Source: Massilia sp. UBA2604
Lineage (GTDB): Bacteria > Pseudomonadota > Gammaproteobacteria > Burkholderiales > Burkholderiaceae_D
Reading direction: 5' to 3'
Length of the DNA stretch: 64,000 bases
Assembly: GCA_002339265.1 (NCBI GenBank)
Contig: DDKG01000075.1
Location: forward strand, 1 to 64,000
Shown: positions 18,468-25,333 of the stretch, piece after piece
How the letters are laid out: each line of letters begins with the position of its first letter
Numbering within the stretch: position 1 is the stretch's first letter
The notes under the pieces: generated by a model
The model's input: only the letters and a program-made list of their open reading frames with translations
Databases searched by the model: none
Told to the model about the DNA's origin: nothing
Translations under genes and position numbers: made by a program

Positions 18468-18977
18468 ATGTTCTTTTTACGTTTAGGTGTGGTGATAGCA
18501 GTAGCCTGGTTGGGCTATCGTTTCGGCACGCCTATAGCGCTCAACGATCAATGGCCTTTATACGATACCTTGAGAAATACAACCTCGATTGTTTTCGGGA
18601 TTATGGGCGCATTAATTGCATTGGTGTATCCTGACGCAGTGAAGAATGCGTTGCGTGGCGGGGCCTCGGTCCAGCCTACTGATGGGGGATTACGTAAGTT
18701 AATCACCCCTTGCGGTCATTCTGCCATGCTTCTAGTGATATTGGTGATATTAGCACCCGCTATTGCGTGGATAACTACGCTCGACGCAGCTAATTACGCG
18801 GCAGAAATTGCGTCCTTACAGAAGGTTTCATTTTCCTTGTTTTGTGTACTTTCTTATTGGCAAGTAGTGATTTTGCTGATGGTATTGATACCGTTTGATG
18901 ATTTATATTCAAAGGTCAACGAGGATATTCGTAGGGCTCGATTGCGTCGTGGGATGCATATGAATGGTCCAGGCTGA
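18468..18977 (+). CDS. Four-helix membrane protein, second gene of the cargo pair
   Basis: This 169-residue protein has four hydrophobic spans: about residues 2-19, 38-56, 79-99 and 118-142. The last ends in a short basic cytoplasmic-like tail (EDIRRARLRRGMH). The ATG lies one base after the stop of the upstream gene, with AGGA overlapping that stop, so translation is probably coupled. No enzyme motif is seen. A small multi-span membrane protein coupled to a soluble partner at a prophage edge fits a membrane-acting abortive infection or exclusion effector, but I do not recognise the family. Confidence 0.75.
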   Translation: MFFLRLGVVIAVAWLGYRFGTPIALNDQWPLYDTLRNTTSIVFGIMGALIALVYPDAVKNALRGGASVQPTDGGLRKLITPCGHSAMLLVILVILAPAIAWITTLDAANYAAEIASLQKVSFSLFCVLSYWQVVILLMVLIPFDDLYSKVNEDIRRARLRRGMHMNGPG

Positions 18978-18989
18978 ATCTATCTAACT

Positions 18990-19031
18990 ATTCCTGTCGT
19001 CATGGGTTGGAATCCCATCAGCCATCCCAAG
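18990..19031 (+). repeat. Decayed third copy of the tRNA-His 3' end (att remnant)
   Basis: Forty-two bases match the end of tRNA-His and the two following bases with four substitutions. A diverged version of the terminator that follows the real tRNA comes next. It lacks a 5' tRNA half and cannot make a tRNA. It looks like an old attachment site inside the present prophage. Confidence 0.85.
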
Positions 19032-19044
19032 GCGTTCAGCAATA

Positions 19045-19085
19045 AACAATGGGTTACATGCTATTGCTTGTGACCCATTTGTTTT
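19045..19085 (+). terminator. Terminator paired with the decayed att copy
   Basis: The stem AACAATGGGTTAC...GTGACCCATTTGTT, followed by a T-rich stretch, mirrors the terminator at 17202-17247 in sequence and distance from the tRNA end. It would end transcription from the two-gene cargo pair. Confidence 0.75.
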
Positions 19086-19188
19086 ATTGAAAGATTTTCC
19101 CAAATTTGGAAAAACCAGTCAGACATTCTTCAGCTATGCACTGTAGTTACACTGCCAGCCATACCTAAACTAAAATTTTACTGTAATT

Positions 19189-19980
19189 ATGACTAAGCGA
19201 AATCGGGTTGTGCGGTCTAGAGAAGATTTAAAAGAAGAGCTGCGAGATCAATTAGATCTTCTTCGTGTTTCCTGCACTGCTTATGACAACGGCGTTGAAG
19301 CTGCTGGCAAAACCATTGCAACAATACTTCGTGTGTTGCTGTATAGCCATAAACAGTCGCGTGGCTTATTGGATCAATTAGGCTACAGAAGCGGCAAGTT
19401 CATCAGCAGTTGCGAAGATTTTGATGAGTCGAACATTGCGCCCAGGCCAACAATTTTGACAATGAACGTCACGAAAACCGCTGTGAAATGGGAACCACGG
19501 GCGTGCACTGACCCTCATTGCAGAGAGTCCCGCAAGCTACCATTCACCGAATGGTGGAGCGAAACAATTGTTCTAGACGGAAAGCGTAGGCGATTTACAC
19601 GAATGGATCTGGTCATGCACGTGGCAGATACAGATGGTGGAGCTCACGTCGATCCTGGCCTTGATGATTCCTATATGGATCTAACAAGAGGTAATTCGAT
19701 TGGCTACAAGTTTGGCGATCAAGCGATACCGTTCGTTGGGCGCCCAGTCCTTGCCTGCATGAGGCAGATAGCGCACGAAGTTATAGCCACCTTACTCGAA
19801 AATGTTCCCGAGCTAGGGGAGCGCGTTCTTCCCGTAGTTCCTCCATACACTGCGCCTATTACCGATCAAGCAGGTGAGGGGCAGAAGATTCAGGTTTCCT
19901 TCACACTACCGGATGAACTTAAAGGCATGAAAAATCTCCGAGGGACTGCTACGTTATCCCCAGTAAAAAAAATTAATTAA
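19189..19980 (+). CDS. Unrecognised cargo protein
   Basis: I do not recognise this 263-residue protein. It has no signal peptide or membrane span. The N-terminal 70 residues are helical and charged. The middle carries a cysteine/histidine cluster (ACTDPHCRES, about residues 104-113) and an acidic stretch, VADTDGGAHVDPGLDDSYMD (about 144-163). It sits alone on the plus strand between the decayed att copy and the HEPN-like gene, in AT-rich sequence unlike the phage core. Location suggests accessory cargo. Confidence 0.7.
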   Translation: MTKRNRVVRSREDLKEELRDQLDLLRVSCTAYDNGVEAAGKTIATILRVLLYSHKQSRGLLDQLGYRSGKFISSCEDFDESNIAPRPTILTMNVTKTAVKWEPRACTDPHCRESRKLPFTEWWSETIVLDGKRRRFTRMDLVMHVADTDGGAHVDPGLDDSYMDLTRGNSIGYKFGDQAIPFVGRPVLACMRQIAHEVIATLLENVPELGERVLPVVPPYTAPITDQAGEGQKIQVSFTLPDELKGMKNLRGTATLSPVKKIN

Positions 19981-20125
19981 AGGGGAAGCCGGCTTTGGTC
20001 CCTTTCTTATATCCCAATGATGCATGGGCGTGTTCCACCATGATACTCTTGCGGGATGATCAAAGCTACGCCTAAAGCTACGCCAAGAAAAACCGAGCTG
20101 CGCAACTCTTTCTGACTTCATCATC

Positions 20126-20851
20126 ATGAAGGTTCTTACCGTCTGCCATAAGTGTCTTGATGACGCGATTGCTAAAGGCCGCCCGGCCGGGCCCACGATG
20201 TCTCTGATCAGCCCAACAGATAGCGGCATGTTGAAGTTTGATTGCGAAAATTCACACACATCCTACTCGGTGATGCAGCAACTGCGTTTTGAGGTTTTGT
20301 TTGAAATTGGCGCTCATGCAATCTTCGACAATTATTACCGCGAAGCGATATCTTCGTTCGCGTCGTCGCTTGAAAGATTCATTGAGTTTTACATCACGCT
20401 CATGTGCCGTAAACACAAGATCGACACGAAGGTATTTTCCGAGTCTTGGAAAGAGGTTAGCAACCAATCGGAGCGGCAACTGGGCGCGTATTTTTTCATC
20501 TTTCTGTTGCAAGAGGGTCGACAAGCCCCTTACCTTCCAAAGAAAATGATCGAGTTACGAAATAAGGTCATCCACAAAGGGAGGATCGCAAGCTACGAGG
20601 ACGCCATACTGTTCGGGAATTCAGTACTTCAAACAGTAAATCCGATTTTAGCAACGCTCAAGGAACAGCACGGCGACCTGATTCAGGAAATAGTTTTTGA
20701 CCATCTATTCTCTGCGAAGCAGGAGTATCCTAATGTTCCGACCTCGACGAGCAGTATGACTACCATCCTTTCTATCATGAAGGAATCGGTACCAATATAT
20801 GATTTGCGTGACTGGAAACCGCCCCTTTACTACACCGAGCTGTCTTCCTAG
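20126..20851 (+). CDS. Zinc-ribbon plus HEPN-like protein (candidate toxin/defence gene)
   Basis: This 241-residue protein starts with a possible metal-binding knuckle (C7, C10, C40, H44). A helical domain follows (about 50-190) that contains YYREAISSFASSLERFIEFY and then LRNKVIHKG, an R145-X4-H150 motif preceded by helices. That is the hallmark of HEPN ribonuclease-like domains, common in abortive infection and toxin-antitoxin systems. HEPN is assigned by motif and helix pattern only. The gene ends tail to tail with the first phage gene on the minus strand, overlapping by 4 bases. Confidence 0.65.
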   Translation: MKVLTVCHKCLDDAIAKGRPAGPTMSLISPTDSGMLKFDCENSHTSYSVMQQLRFEVLFEIGAHAIFDNYYREAISSFASSLERFIEFYITLMCRKHKIDTKVFSESWKEVSNQSERQLGAYFFIFLLQEGRQAPYLPKKMIELRNKVIHKGRIASYEDAILFGNSVLQTVNPILATLKEQHGDLIQEIVFDHLFSAKQEYPNVPTSTSSMTTILSIMKESVPIYDLRDWKPPLYYTELSS

Positions 20852-21141
20852 TAGTTTTCTAAACGTATTGACCACTCTTGGATGTAAGCAGGGCCGTTAT
20901 CGCCGGCTGGCCGTTCCTCGCCCTTCAGCAGCATGCCGACGCCGTGCATCGTGGTCAACTTGGCTTCGTGCAGAATCAGCAACGGCTCGGCCACTTGGCT
21001 ATTGGGATCGGAAATGCTGGCTTGGATAGCACCTGCAAGACCATAGACGCGCAGCTCCCCCTCGACCGGTATCGCCGAATCGATTTGGCGGTCCGACATA
21101 CGCTGACCGCGCTCTCTCAAGCGTTTGACAAGGACTCGCAT
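20848..21141 (-). CDS. Small phage protein of unknown function
   Basis: This is the last minus-strand gene of the late region. The ATG at 21141 (MRVLVKRLRERG) is chosen over an upstream TTG, giving 97 residues. No membrane span or known domain is seen. The sequence is evenly mixed and soluble, with LILHEAKLTTMHGVGMLLKGEE in the middle. Its place after the lysis genes suggests a late-expressed accessory protein. Confidence 0.6.
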   Translation of the reverse strand: MRVLVKRLRERGQRMSDRQIDSAIPVEGELRVYGLAGAIQASISDPNSQVAEPLLILHEAKLTTMHGVGMLLKGEERPAGDNGPAYIQEWSIRLENY

Positions 21142-21206
21142 CGGCCGAGTGTAGCACTGTTGAGCAGGATCAAAGCCTGTTGCGATCACCGTGCTATTTT
21201 CGTGCA

Positions 21207-21434
21207 ATGGAGAGACGAACTGATCGATTGGCGGCCGTCCAGGTCGACCTGGCCGTGAACGTCGCCGCAGTGTTCGGCATGGGCGCCGGAGTACGCGTGC
21301 TGCACGCCGAGGGTATATCCCCTGCGGTCGTGCAGCGGGTAATCATCGACGGTGGTCCGCGTCGAGGGGCTCTCCCAGCATCCGCTCCATCATCGCTTCC
21401 GCAGGCTGAGACAGGTGCGACTCCCCAGCGATGA
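21207..21434 (+). CDS. Possible small antisense phage gene
   Basis: The plus frame from the ATG at 21207 encodes 75 residues beginning MERRTDRLAAVQVDLAVN and containing a GGPRRG segment. The first 50 residues have a natural amphipathic composition and good coding character. The frame runs against the late operon and overlaps the 3' end of the minus-strand gene at 21343-21528. No ribosome site is obvious. It may be real, but the tail of the frame looks like noncoding sequence. Confidence 0.4.
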   Translation: MERRTDRLAAVQVDLAVNVAAVFGMGAGVRVLHAEGISPAVVQRVIIDGGPRRGALPASAPSSLPQAETGATPQR

Positions 21435-21528
21435 CGACTAGGCGCGGGCTGACGTCCTTCTGCTGCTGGTGGACGGTCAGCACGTGGCCACCACCACCAG
21501 GCGTGATGGCGAAGATGTCGAAGTCCAT
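21343..21528 (-). CDS. Small protein after the holin gene
   Basis: The ATG overlaps the stop of the holin gene (TAATG-like coupling) and encodes 61 residues (MDFDIFAITPGGGGHVLTVH at the start). No membrane span is seen. Coupling to the holin and its short length suggest a lysis-associated or late accessory protein; I do not recognise it. Confidence 0.6.
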   Translation of the reverse strand: MDFDIFAITPGGGGHVLTVHQQQKDVSPRLVVIAGESHLSQPAEAMMERMLGEPLDADHRR

Positions 21529-21947
21529 TACGGAACTTTCTTGATCTTTTCCACCGTGCGCAGGGTGCCCAGGCCCAGCATCCCCAGCAGGATGGTGCTC
21601 ATTTCGCTGAAATCGAACTCGGGCAGCACGATCGGATGACCGGCCATAGTCATGAGCACGGCGGCGCTGGGTCCCACAACGAACTTGAAGGCGAACGCCG
21701 CGGCGCACACCCAGCCGATGGCCGGTCGCCAGCCGGCCACGAAGATACTTTGGTGCTGGGCCTCGGCGCGGTTCACTTCCATCTGGCCGGTCGCCATTTT
21801 GAGGTCGGCGTCCAGGTAGGCCAGCTCGCCGCGCTGGGCCATTTCCATGACCTTGACCTTGGCGTCGGCCGCGGCGGCCGGATCCGGGAACACGCGGTCG
21901 AGCAGATTCCCCAAGGCGGGGATAAGGGCTGCGATTGCTGGCGCCAT
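21528..21947 (-). CDS. Holin, three-membrane-segment type
   Basis: The start at 21947 (MAPAIAALIPALGNLLDRVF) overlaps the stop of the gene before by one base, giving 139 residues. An amphipathic N-terminal helix is followed by a charged helical section. Two clear hydrophobic segments come next (IGWVCAAAFAFKFVVGPSAAV and ILLGMLGLGTLRTV), matching the 3-TM holin / gene transfer agent holin family. It would open the membrane for the muralytic enzyme at lysis. Confidence 0.8.
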   Translation of the reverse strand: MAPAIAALIPALGNLLDRVFPDPAAAADAKVKVMEMAQRGELAYLDADLKMATGQMEVNRAEAQHQSIFVAGWRPAIGWVCAAAFAFKFVVGPSAAVLMTMAGHPIVLPEFDFSEMSTILLGMLGLGTLRTVEKIKKVP

Positions 21948-22444
21948 TATTGGCCTCCAACTATGGTCGAGGCGACGGCCCAGGCGTCTGTCCAGGTGTG
22001 CGGGTGCGGCTTGCCGGGGCGCCAGGCCTCGATGTACTGTACCCACCCTTCTTCCGGCGTTGTCGGCAACTTGTCCGGCAGCGTGTAGACCAACAGACGG
22101 GCGGCGATGGCGGCGATGATGTCGTGGTAGCGCATCGCCTCCCAAAGCCCCTGCGGGGTCGCTGACACGTTGAACTCGGCGCACAGCCGGCGCATGCACG
22201 AGGCAATCTGGAAATGCGTCAGCACGCCCTTGCAACCGCCGCCGGACTCGAATTGCCAGAACGACGCTGCAGGACCGGTCTCGCCAGCCCCTGTAATGAC
22301 CTGCCGACGATGCGAAAGCGCGGATTCCTGCAACGCGATCGCAAGCAGGAAGCGGCGAGCATCGGGGGTATCAGGGATGCCGCAGTAGTGAAGTTCCTGC
22401 AGGGCCGGAATGATGGCTGAGTTAAGCAGACGAAGCGGAGTCAT
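21947..22444 (-). CDS. Putative endolysin (lysozyme/transglycosylase-like)
   Basis: The 165-residue protein has LLAIALQESALSHRRQ (about residues 34-49), where the glutamate is placed like the catalytic residue of lytic transglycosylases. GPAASFWQFESGGGCKGV follows, resembling the GLFQ-type substrate loop. No signal peptide is seen, so export would depend on the holin encoded next. It lies between an XhlA-like gene and the holin gene. Fold assignment is by motif and context. Confidence 0.6.
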   Translation of the reverse strand: MTPLRLLNSAIIPALQELHYCGIPDTPDARRFLLAIALQESALSHRRQVITGAGETGPAASFWQFESGGGCKGVLTHFQIASCMRRLCAEFNVSATPQGLWEAMRYHDIIAAIAARLLVYTLPDKLPTTPEEGWVQYIEAWRPGKPHPHTWTDAWAVASTIVGGQ

Positions 22445-22447
22445 GGT

Positions 22448-22693
22448 TCAGCCTTGGAGTCGAGAGACAAGCCAGGTGACAGCGCTGCCGATCGAGCCAG
22501 CCGCGCCACCAATGAGCATCAGGGTACGCCAGCCGCCCCGGGCCTCAGCCAGCTGGGCAAGAACCTTATCGAGCTTCTGCTGGAGTTCGCTGTTGGAGTC
22601 GTCAAGCCGCGTGATCGCAGCCTTCATGTAGGCCACTTCGACCTGGAGCTGAGCCAGGGCGATAGTGTTCTGTTGTTCGGTCGTGGGGGTCAC
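22448..22693 (-). CDS. XhlA-like small membrane protein of the lysis cassette
   Basis: The most natural start is a GTG at 22693 (VTPTTEQQNTIALAQLQVEV), giving 81 residues; a longer frame to 22726 is possible. Heptad-like sequence (about 10-55) forms a coiled coil, and one C-terminal membrane span (LMLIGGAAGSIGSAVTWLV) follows. This is the plan of XhlA/hemolysin-type lysis accessory proteins. It lies 3 bases ahead of the endolysin gene. Confidence 0.6.
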   Translation of the reverse strand: MTPTTEQQNTIALAQLQVEVAYMKAAITRLDDSNSELQQKLDKVLAQLAEARGGWRTLMLIGGAAGSIGSAVTWLVSRLQG

Positions 22694-22814
22694 ATTGGTC
22701 TCGTGGAGGAAAGCCCGGCAAGACACTCCACCGCGTTGTCGCGTCGTGAGCCACCGGGATGCCTCAGTGTCGACCTTTCATCGTCTCATTTCTCGGAAGA
22801 ATGAGACGATTACG

Positions 22815-23276
22815 CTACGCCGCCACCTCCAGCTCATCAATGACATCGAGCGGGTCTTTGGACAACAGGGTCAAGGCACTTGCCAGCGTGCCGGGCGAGT
22901 ATCGCCAGGGGGCCGGGATGCCGAGCGCGGCAGCCACCGCCTCGGAGCAGAACCAGCGGCGCTGGCTGTGCGGGATCGGTGCCACCACGAACTGCAGGTT
23001 GCCCAGCAGGTCGTACTTCGCGCCGCGGTGCGCGCGGAACCAGGCCTCGGCGCCCTGCTCCAGCTCGGGCGGCAGATCGATCAGGAACCAGTTCTTAGTG
23101 TCGAAGTCGATCAGCTTGTTGCGCACGCCGCCGTCGGCGAACGAGGCCGACCAGGCGCGGCCGGTCGACAGCACCAGCTCAACATGCGAGTACTCGCTCT
23201 GGGTCCACCACCGCACCAGGCGGTTGTAGATGCCAGCCAGGCCCGGCCGCGTTCCCTTATAAAAGGCTGCTTTCAT
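22815..23276 (-). CDS. NlpC/P60- or YiiX-like papain-fold hydrolase
   Basis: The ATG at 23276 (MKAAFYKGTRPGLAGIYNRL) overlaps the stop of the preceding gene, giving 153 residues. EYSHVELVLS (about 24-33) supplies a histidine, and RRWFCSEAVAAALG (about 103-116) a cysteine. The His-before-Cys order is that of circularly permuted papain-fold enzymes such as YiiX/YebB-like proteins. These cleave peptide or amide bonds in cell wall or lipid. It may act in tail-tip wall penetration or lysis. Confidence 0.65.
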   Translation of the reverse strand: MKAAFYKGTRPGLAGIYNRLVRWWTQSEYSHVELVLSTGRAWSASFADGGVRNKLIDFDTKNWFLIDLPPELEQGAEAWFRAHRGAKYDLLGNLQFVVAPIPHSQRRWFCSEAVAAALGIPAPWRYSPGTLASALTLLSKDPLDVIDELEVAA

Positions 23277-23779
23277 TACAACTCCGCTGCGGTGATGAAA
23301 AGTTGATCGAGCGCCCCGTCGTCGAGGCCTAGCGCCTCGCCGAGCATGCACACCAGCGGCCGGGTGCGCACCACAGCGCTGGAGAACTCCCATTCGATGC
23401 GCGCGACATCGCGGTCGACTCCTTCCAGCGCCTCGATCGCCGGCACCACCTGGTCGAGCTTGCCGATTGCCAACAGCGCGAGCCGGGCCTGGCGCATGGT
23501 AACCTCGGACGGTACCGGCGGCTTCATCGCCTCCAGTTCCTCCAGCGTTGCATCGCGCACGGTCCACAGCTGCGTCCAGGCTTCGTCGATCAGCTCGACG
23601 ACCAGCGGCTCGGCCACCTGGCCAGCCTCGACGGCGGGCTTTTCGAAGACCAGCGGGAAGACGCCCTGCTCTGCCAGATCGGCGTCGGTGATGGACGGGC
23701 CGAATAGCACCCATGGCATTGCCAAGCGAATGCTGGTGTGATGGGCGAACGCGACGCCGGTAGAAGGTTGGTAGTACAT
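23276..23779 (-). CDS. Tail fibre assembly-like protein
   Basis: The 167-residue soluble protein begins MYYQPSTGVAFAHHTSIR. Its C-terminal half (residues 90-150) has a repeating helical pattern like the DUF4376/tail-fibre-assembly group. It follows the glycine-rich tail gene by 10 bases, the usual place of a fibre chaperone. Function is inferred mainly from context. Confidence 0.5.
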   Translation of the reverse strand: MYYQPSTGVAFAHHTSIRLAMPWVLFGPSITDADLAEQGVFPLVFEKPAVEAGQVAEPLVVELIDEAWTQLWTVRDATLEELEAMKPPVPSEVTMRQARLALLAIGKLDQVVPAIEALEGVDRDVARIEWEFSSAVVRTRPLVCMLGEALGLDDGALDQLFITAAEL

Positions 23780-23789
23780 ACGATGCCTT

Positions 23790-24620
23790 TCAAGTCATGT
23801 CTTGCGTGTTGGTCGATGGGTATGCCCGATTTGGCCCCCAGATGATTCGACAGGCGCCGCCGCCGCCGCCTCCTTGCCCGGCGTAGTTGGCTGATCCACC
23901 ACCACCTCCTCCGCCAAAACGCCCGCCGTGTCGCACATCAGTCGGGGTAGACGAGCCGTTCCCGGCGCTATTCCCCCCACTCCCACCTTTACCGCCACTA
24001 TTGCCGAGGGAGCCTTGCCCGTTTGCTCCACTTGCGCCCTCCCCCAAAATGTTCACACCGCCGCCGCCACCGCCAGGGACAGTATTGCCGGCTGCTTGTT
24101 GACCATTCCCTCCGCTACCTCCAGTCCCGGAGCCACCTGGCCCGCTGTAGCCGCCGGCACCGCCACCACCGCCACCTGCTGAACTTGAGCTACGAGGGCC
24201 GCCGTTGCCCCCATTAGCCCCGCCAACGATGCCACCCGCAGGCCCCACCCCTACAGGCGTACTAGCTGGCAAAGAAGCAAAGCTCCTAGCAGCCAGCAGT
24301 ACTGTGCTGCCACGCGATATGTAGGTCGAACCGCCTTGCGACCCCTCCTCGTCGGGGTCGAAATAAATCGTTGGGCTGCCCCCAGCACCCACCGTGACCG
24401 TTAGCGTTTCGCCAGGAACAACAGGGAGGTCGACGATGTATCGCAACGCCCCGCCGTCGCCACCCTGCATTGCACCTGCTTGACCACCACCAACGCACAC
24501 GGCGCTGATCGTCCCGACATTAGGAACAACAAATGAGTACGTACCGGGCGTAACCCAGGCCTGTTGGCCGATACCCTGCTCGGTTGTACCCATCATCATC
24601 CTGAAGGTTGCGTCATCCAT
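23790..24620 (-). CDS. Glycine-rich tail tip / adhesin protein
   Basis: The 276-residue protein has a beta-rich N-terminal part (WVTPGTYSFVVPNVGTISAV). Roughly residues 130-260 are mostly glycine, serine and asparagine with many GGGGG runs. It ends GACRIIWGPNRAYPSTNT, a closing motif common to phage glycine-rich tail proteins. The runs resemble the polyglycine II bundles of distal adhesins such as gp38 of T-even relatives. It probably forms the receptor-binding end of the fibre. Confidence 0.7.
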   Translation of the reverse strand: MDDATFRMMMGTTEQGIGQQAWVTPGTYSFVVPNVGTISAVCVGGGQAGAMQGGDGGALRYIVDLPVVPGETLTVTVGAGGSPTIYFDPDEEGSQGGSTYISRGSTVLLAARSFASLPASTPVGVGPAGGIVGGANGGNGGPRSSSSAGGGGGGAGGYSGPGGSGTGGSGGNGQQAAGNTVPGGGGGGVNILGEGASGANGQGSLGNSGGKGGSGGNSAGNGSSTPTDVRHGGRFGGGGGGGSANYAGQGGGGGGACRIIWGPNRAYPSTNTQDMT

Positions 24621-24628
24621 TTGGAGCC

Positions 24629-25333
24629 TCAGATATCAAAATTAGGGGCGGCTGTCATACGCCACCGGGTGCCGCGATTCTTTGTCACAAAAAATAGAAG
24701 ATGGGATTTCCCCGGAGTCAGTGCATACACCGTGTTCACAGGCGTTTTAACTGACGTCGGCAGCGTAAGTACCCCCGACGTGACTTCTAATTCCAGCGTA
24801 AAACTAAATCCGTCTGTAGGGCAGTTGTCGAACGTAAGTGTTTGGTTACCGCCCAGCGTCTTCGTGAAGTAATTGCCGGTGGCCAGATTGATCGACGTGG
24901 CCGGCGCTGGTTGCGGGATGAAAGCGCCCGAGCCGGTCAGCATCGCCCAGTTCGTCGCATCGCTGGCTGGGTCGGTGGTGCCCGCGCCAGCTATGCGCCG
25001 ACGGTAGGTCTGGAAGTTGACCTGGCTGATCACGGCGACATTCTTCGCGTAGGTCGTGCCGCTGACCCAAGGGTTGACCCCGACCAACTGTACTGCGCTC
25101 TGAGCCGCGTTCTCGGCGGTCTGCGCCGAAGCGCTCGCCGCAACGGCCTGCGCCGCCGCCTCGACCGCGTTCTCATACGCGCTTCCTGCGATTGCGACAA
25201 CTTCATCATTGAATTTTTCGGCCATGTGCGAACCGAACGCGTAGGCCTTGCTGTTATAAGTTCCCGCCGCGCGATCGGACAGCGCCGGGAAGGGCGGAGT
25301 GTCCGTCATCGACGGCACGGGTTTGATTGCCAT
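24629..25333 (-). CDS. Tail fibre protein
   Basis: The 234-residue protein has an N-terminal segment (PPFPALSDRAAGTYNSKAYAF) typical of phage fibre attachment regions. An alanine-rich coiled-coil stretch follows (about 50-85). The C-terminal beta domain contains NYFTKTLGGNQTLTFDN. Its start overlaps the stop of the 311-residue tail protein upstream. Fibre role is inferred from these parts and from the glycine-rich adhesin that follows. Confidence 0.65.
   Translation of the reverse strand: MAIKPVPSMTDTPPFPALSDRAAGTYNSKAYAFGSHMAEKFNDEVVAIAGSAYENAVEAAAQAVAASASAQTAENAAQSAVQLVGVNPWVSGTTYAKNVAVISQVNFQTYRRRIAGAGTTDPASDATNWAMLTGSGAFIPQPAPATSINLATGNYFTKTLGGNQTLTFDNCPTDGFSFTLELEVTSGVLTLPTSVKTPVNTVYALTPGKSHLLFFVTKNRGTRWRMTAAPNFDI

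Noticed and set aside
18990..19031. tRNA pseudogene as a separate RNA gene
   Set aside because: It contains only the anticodon-stem 3' side and T-arm of tRNA-His, with changes in the T-loop. The paired terminator shows it is an att remnant.
23887..24102. Proline-rich plus-strand frame
   Set aside because: It is the complement of the glycine-rich tail gene; polyproline arises from reading GGN codons in reverse.
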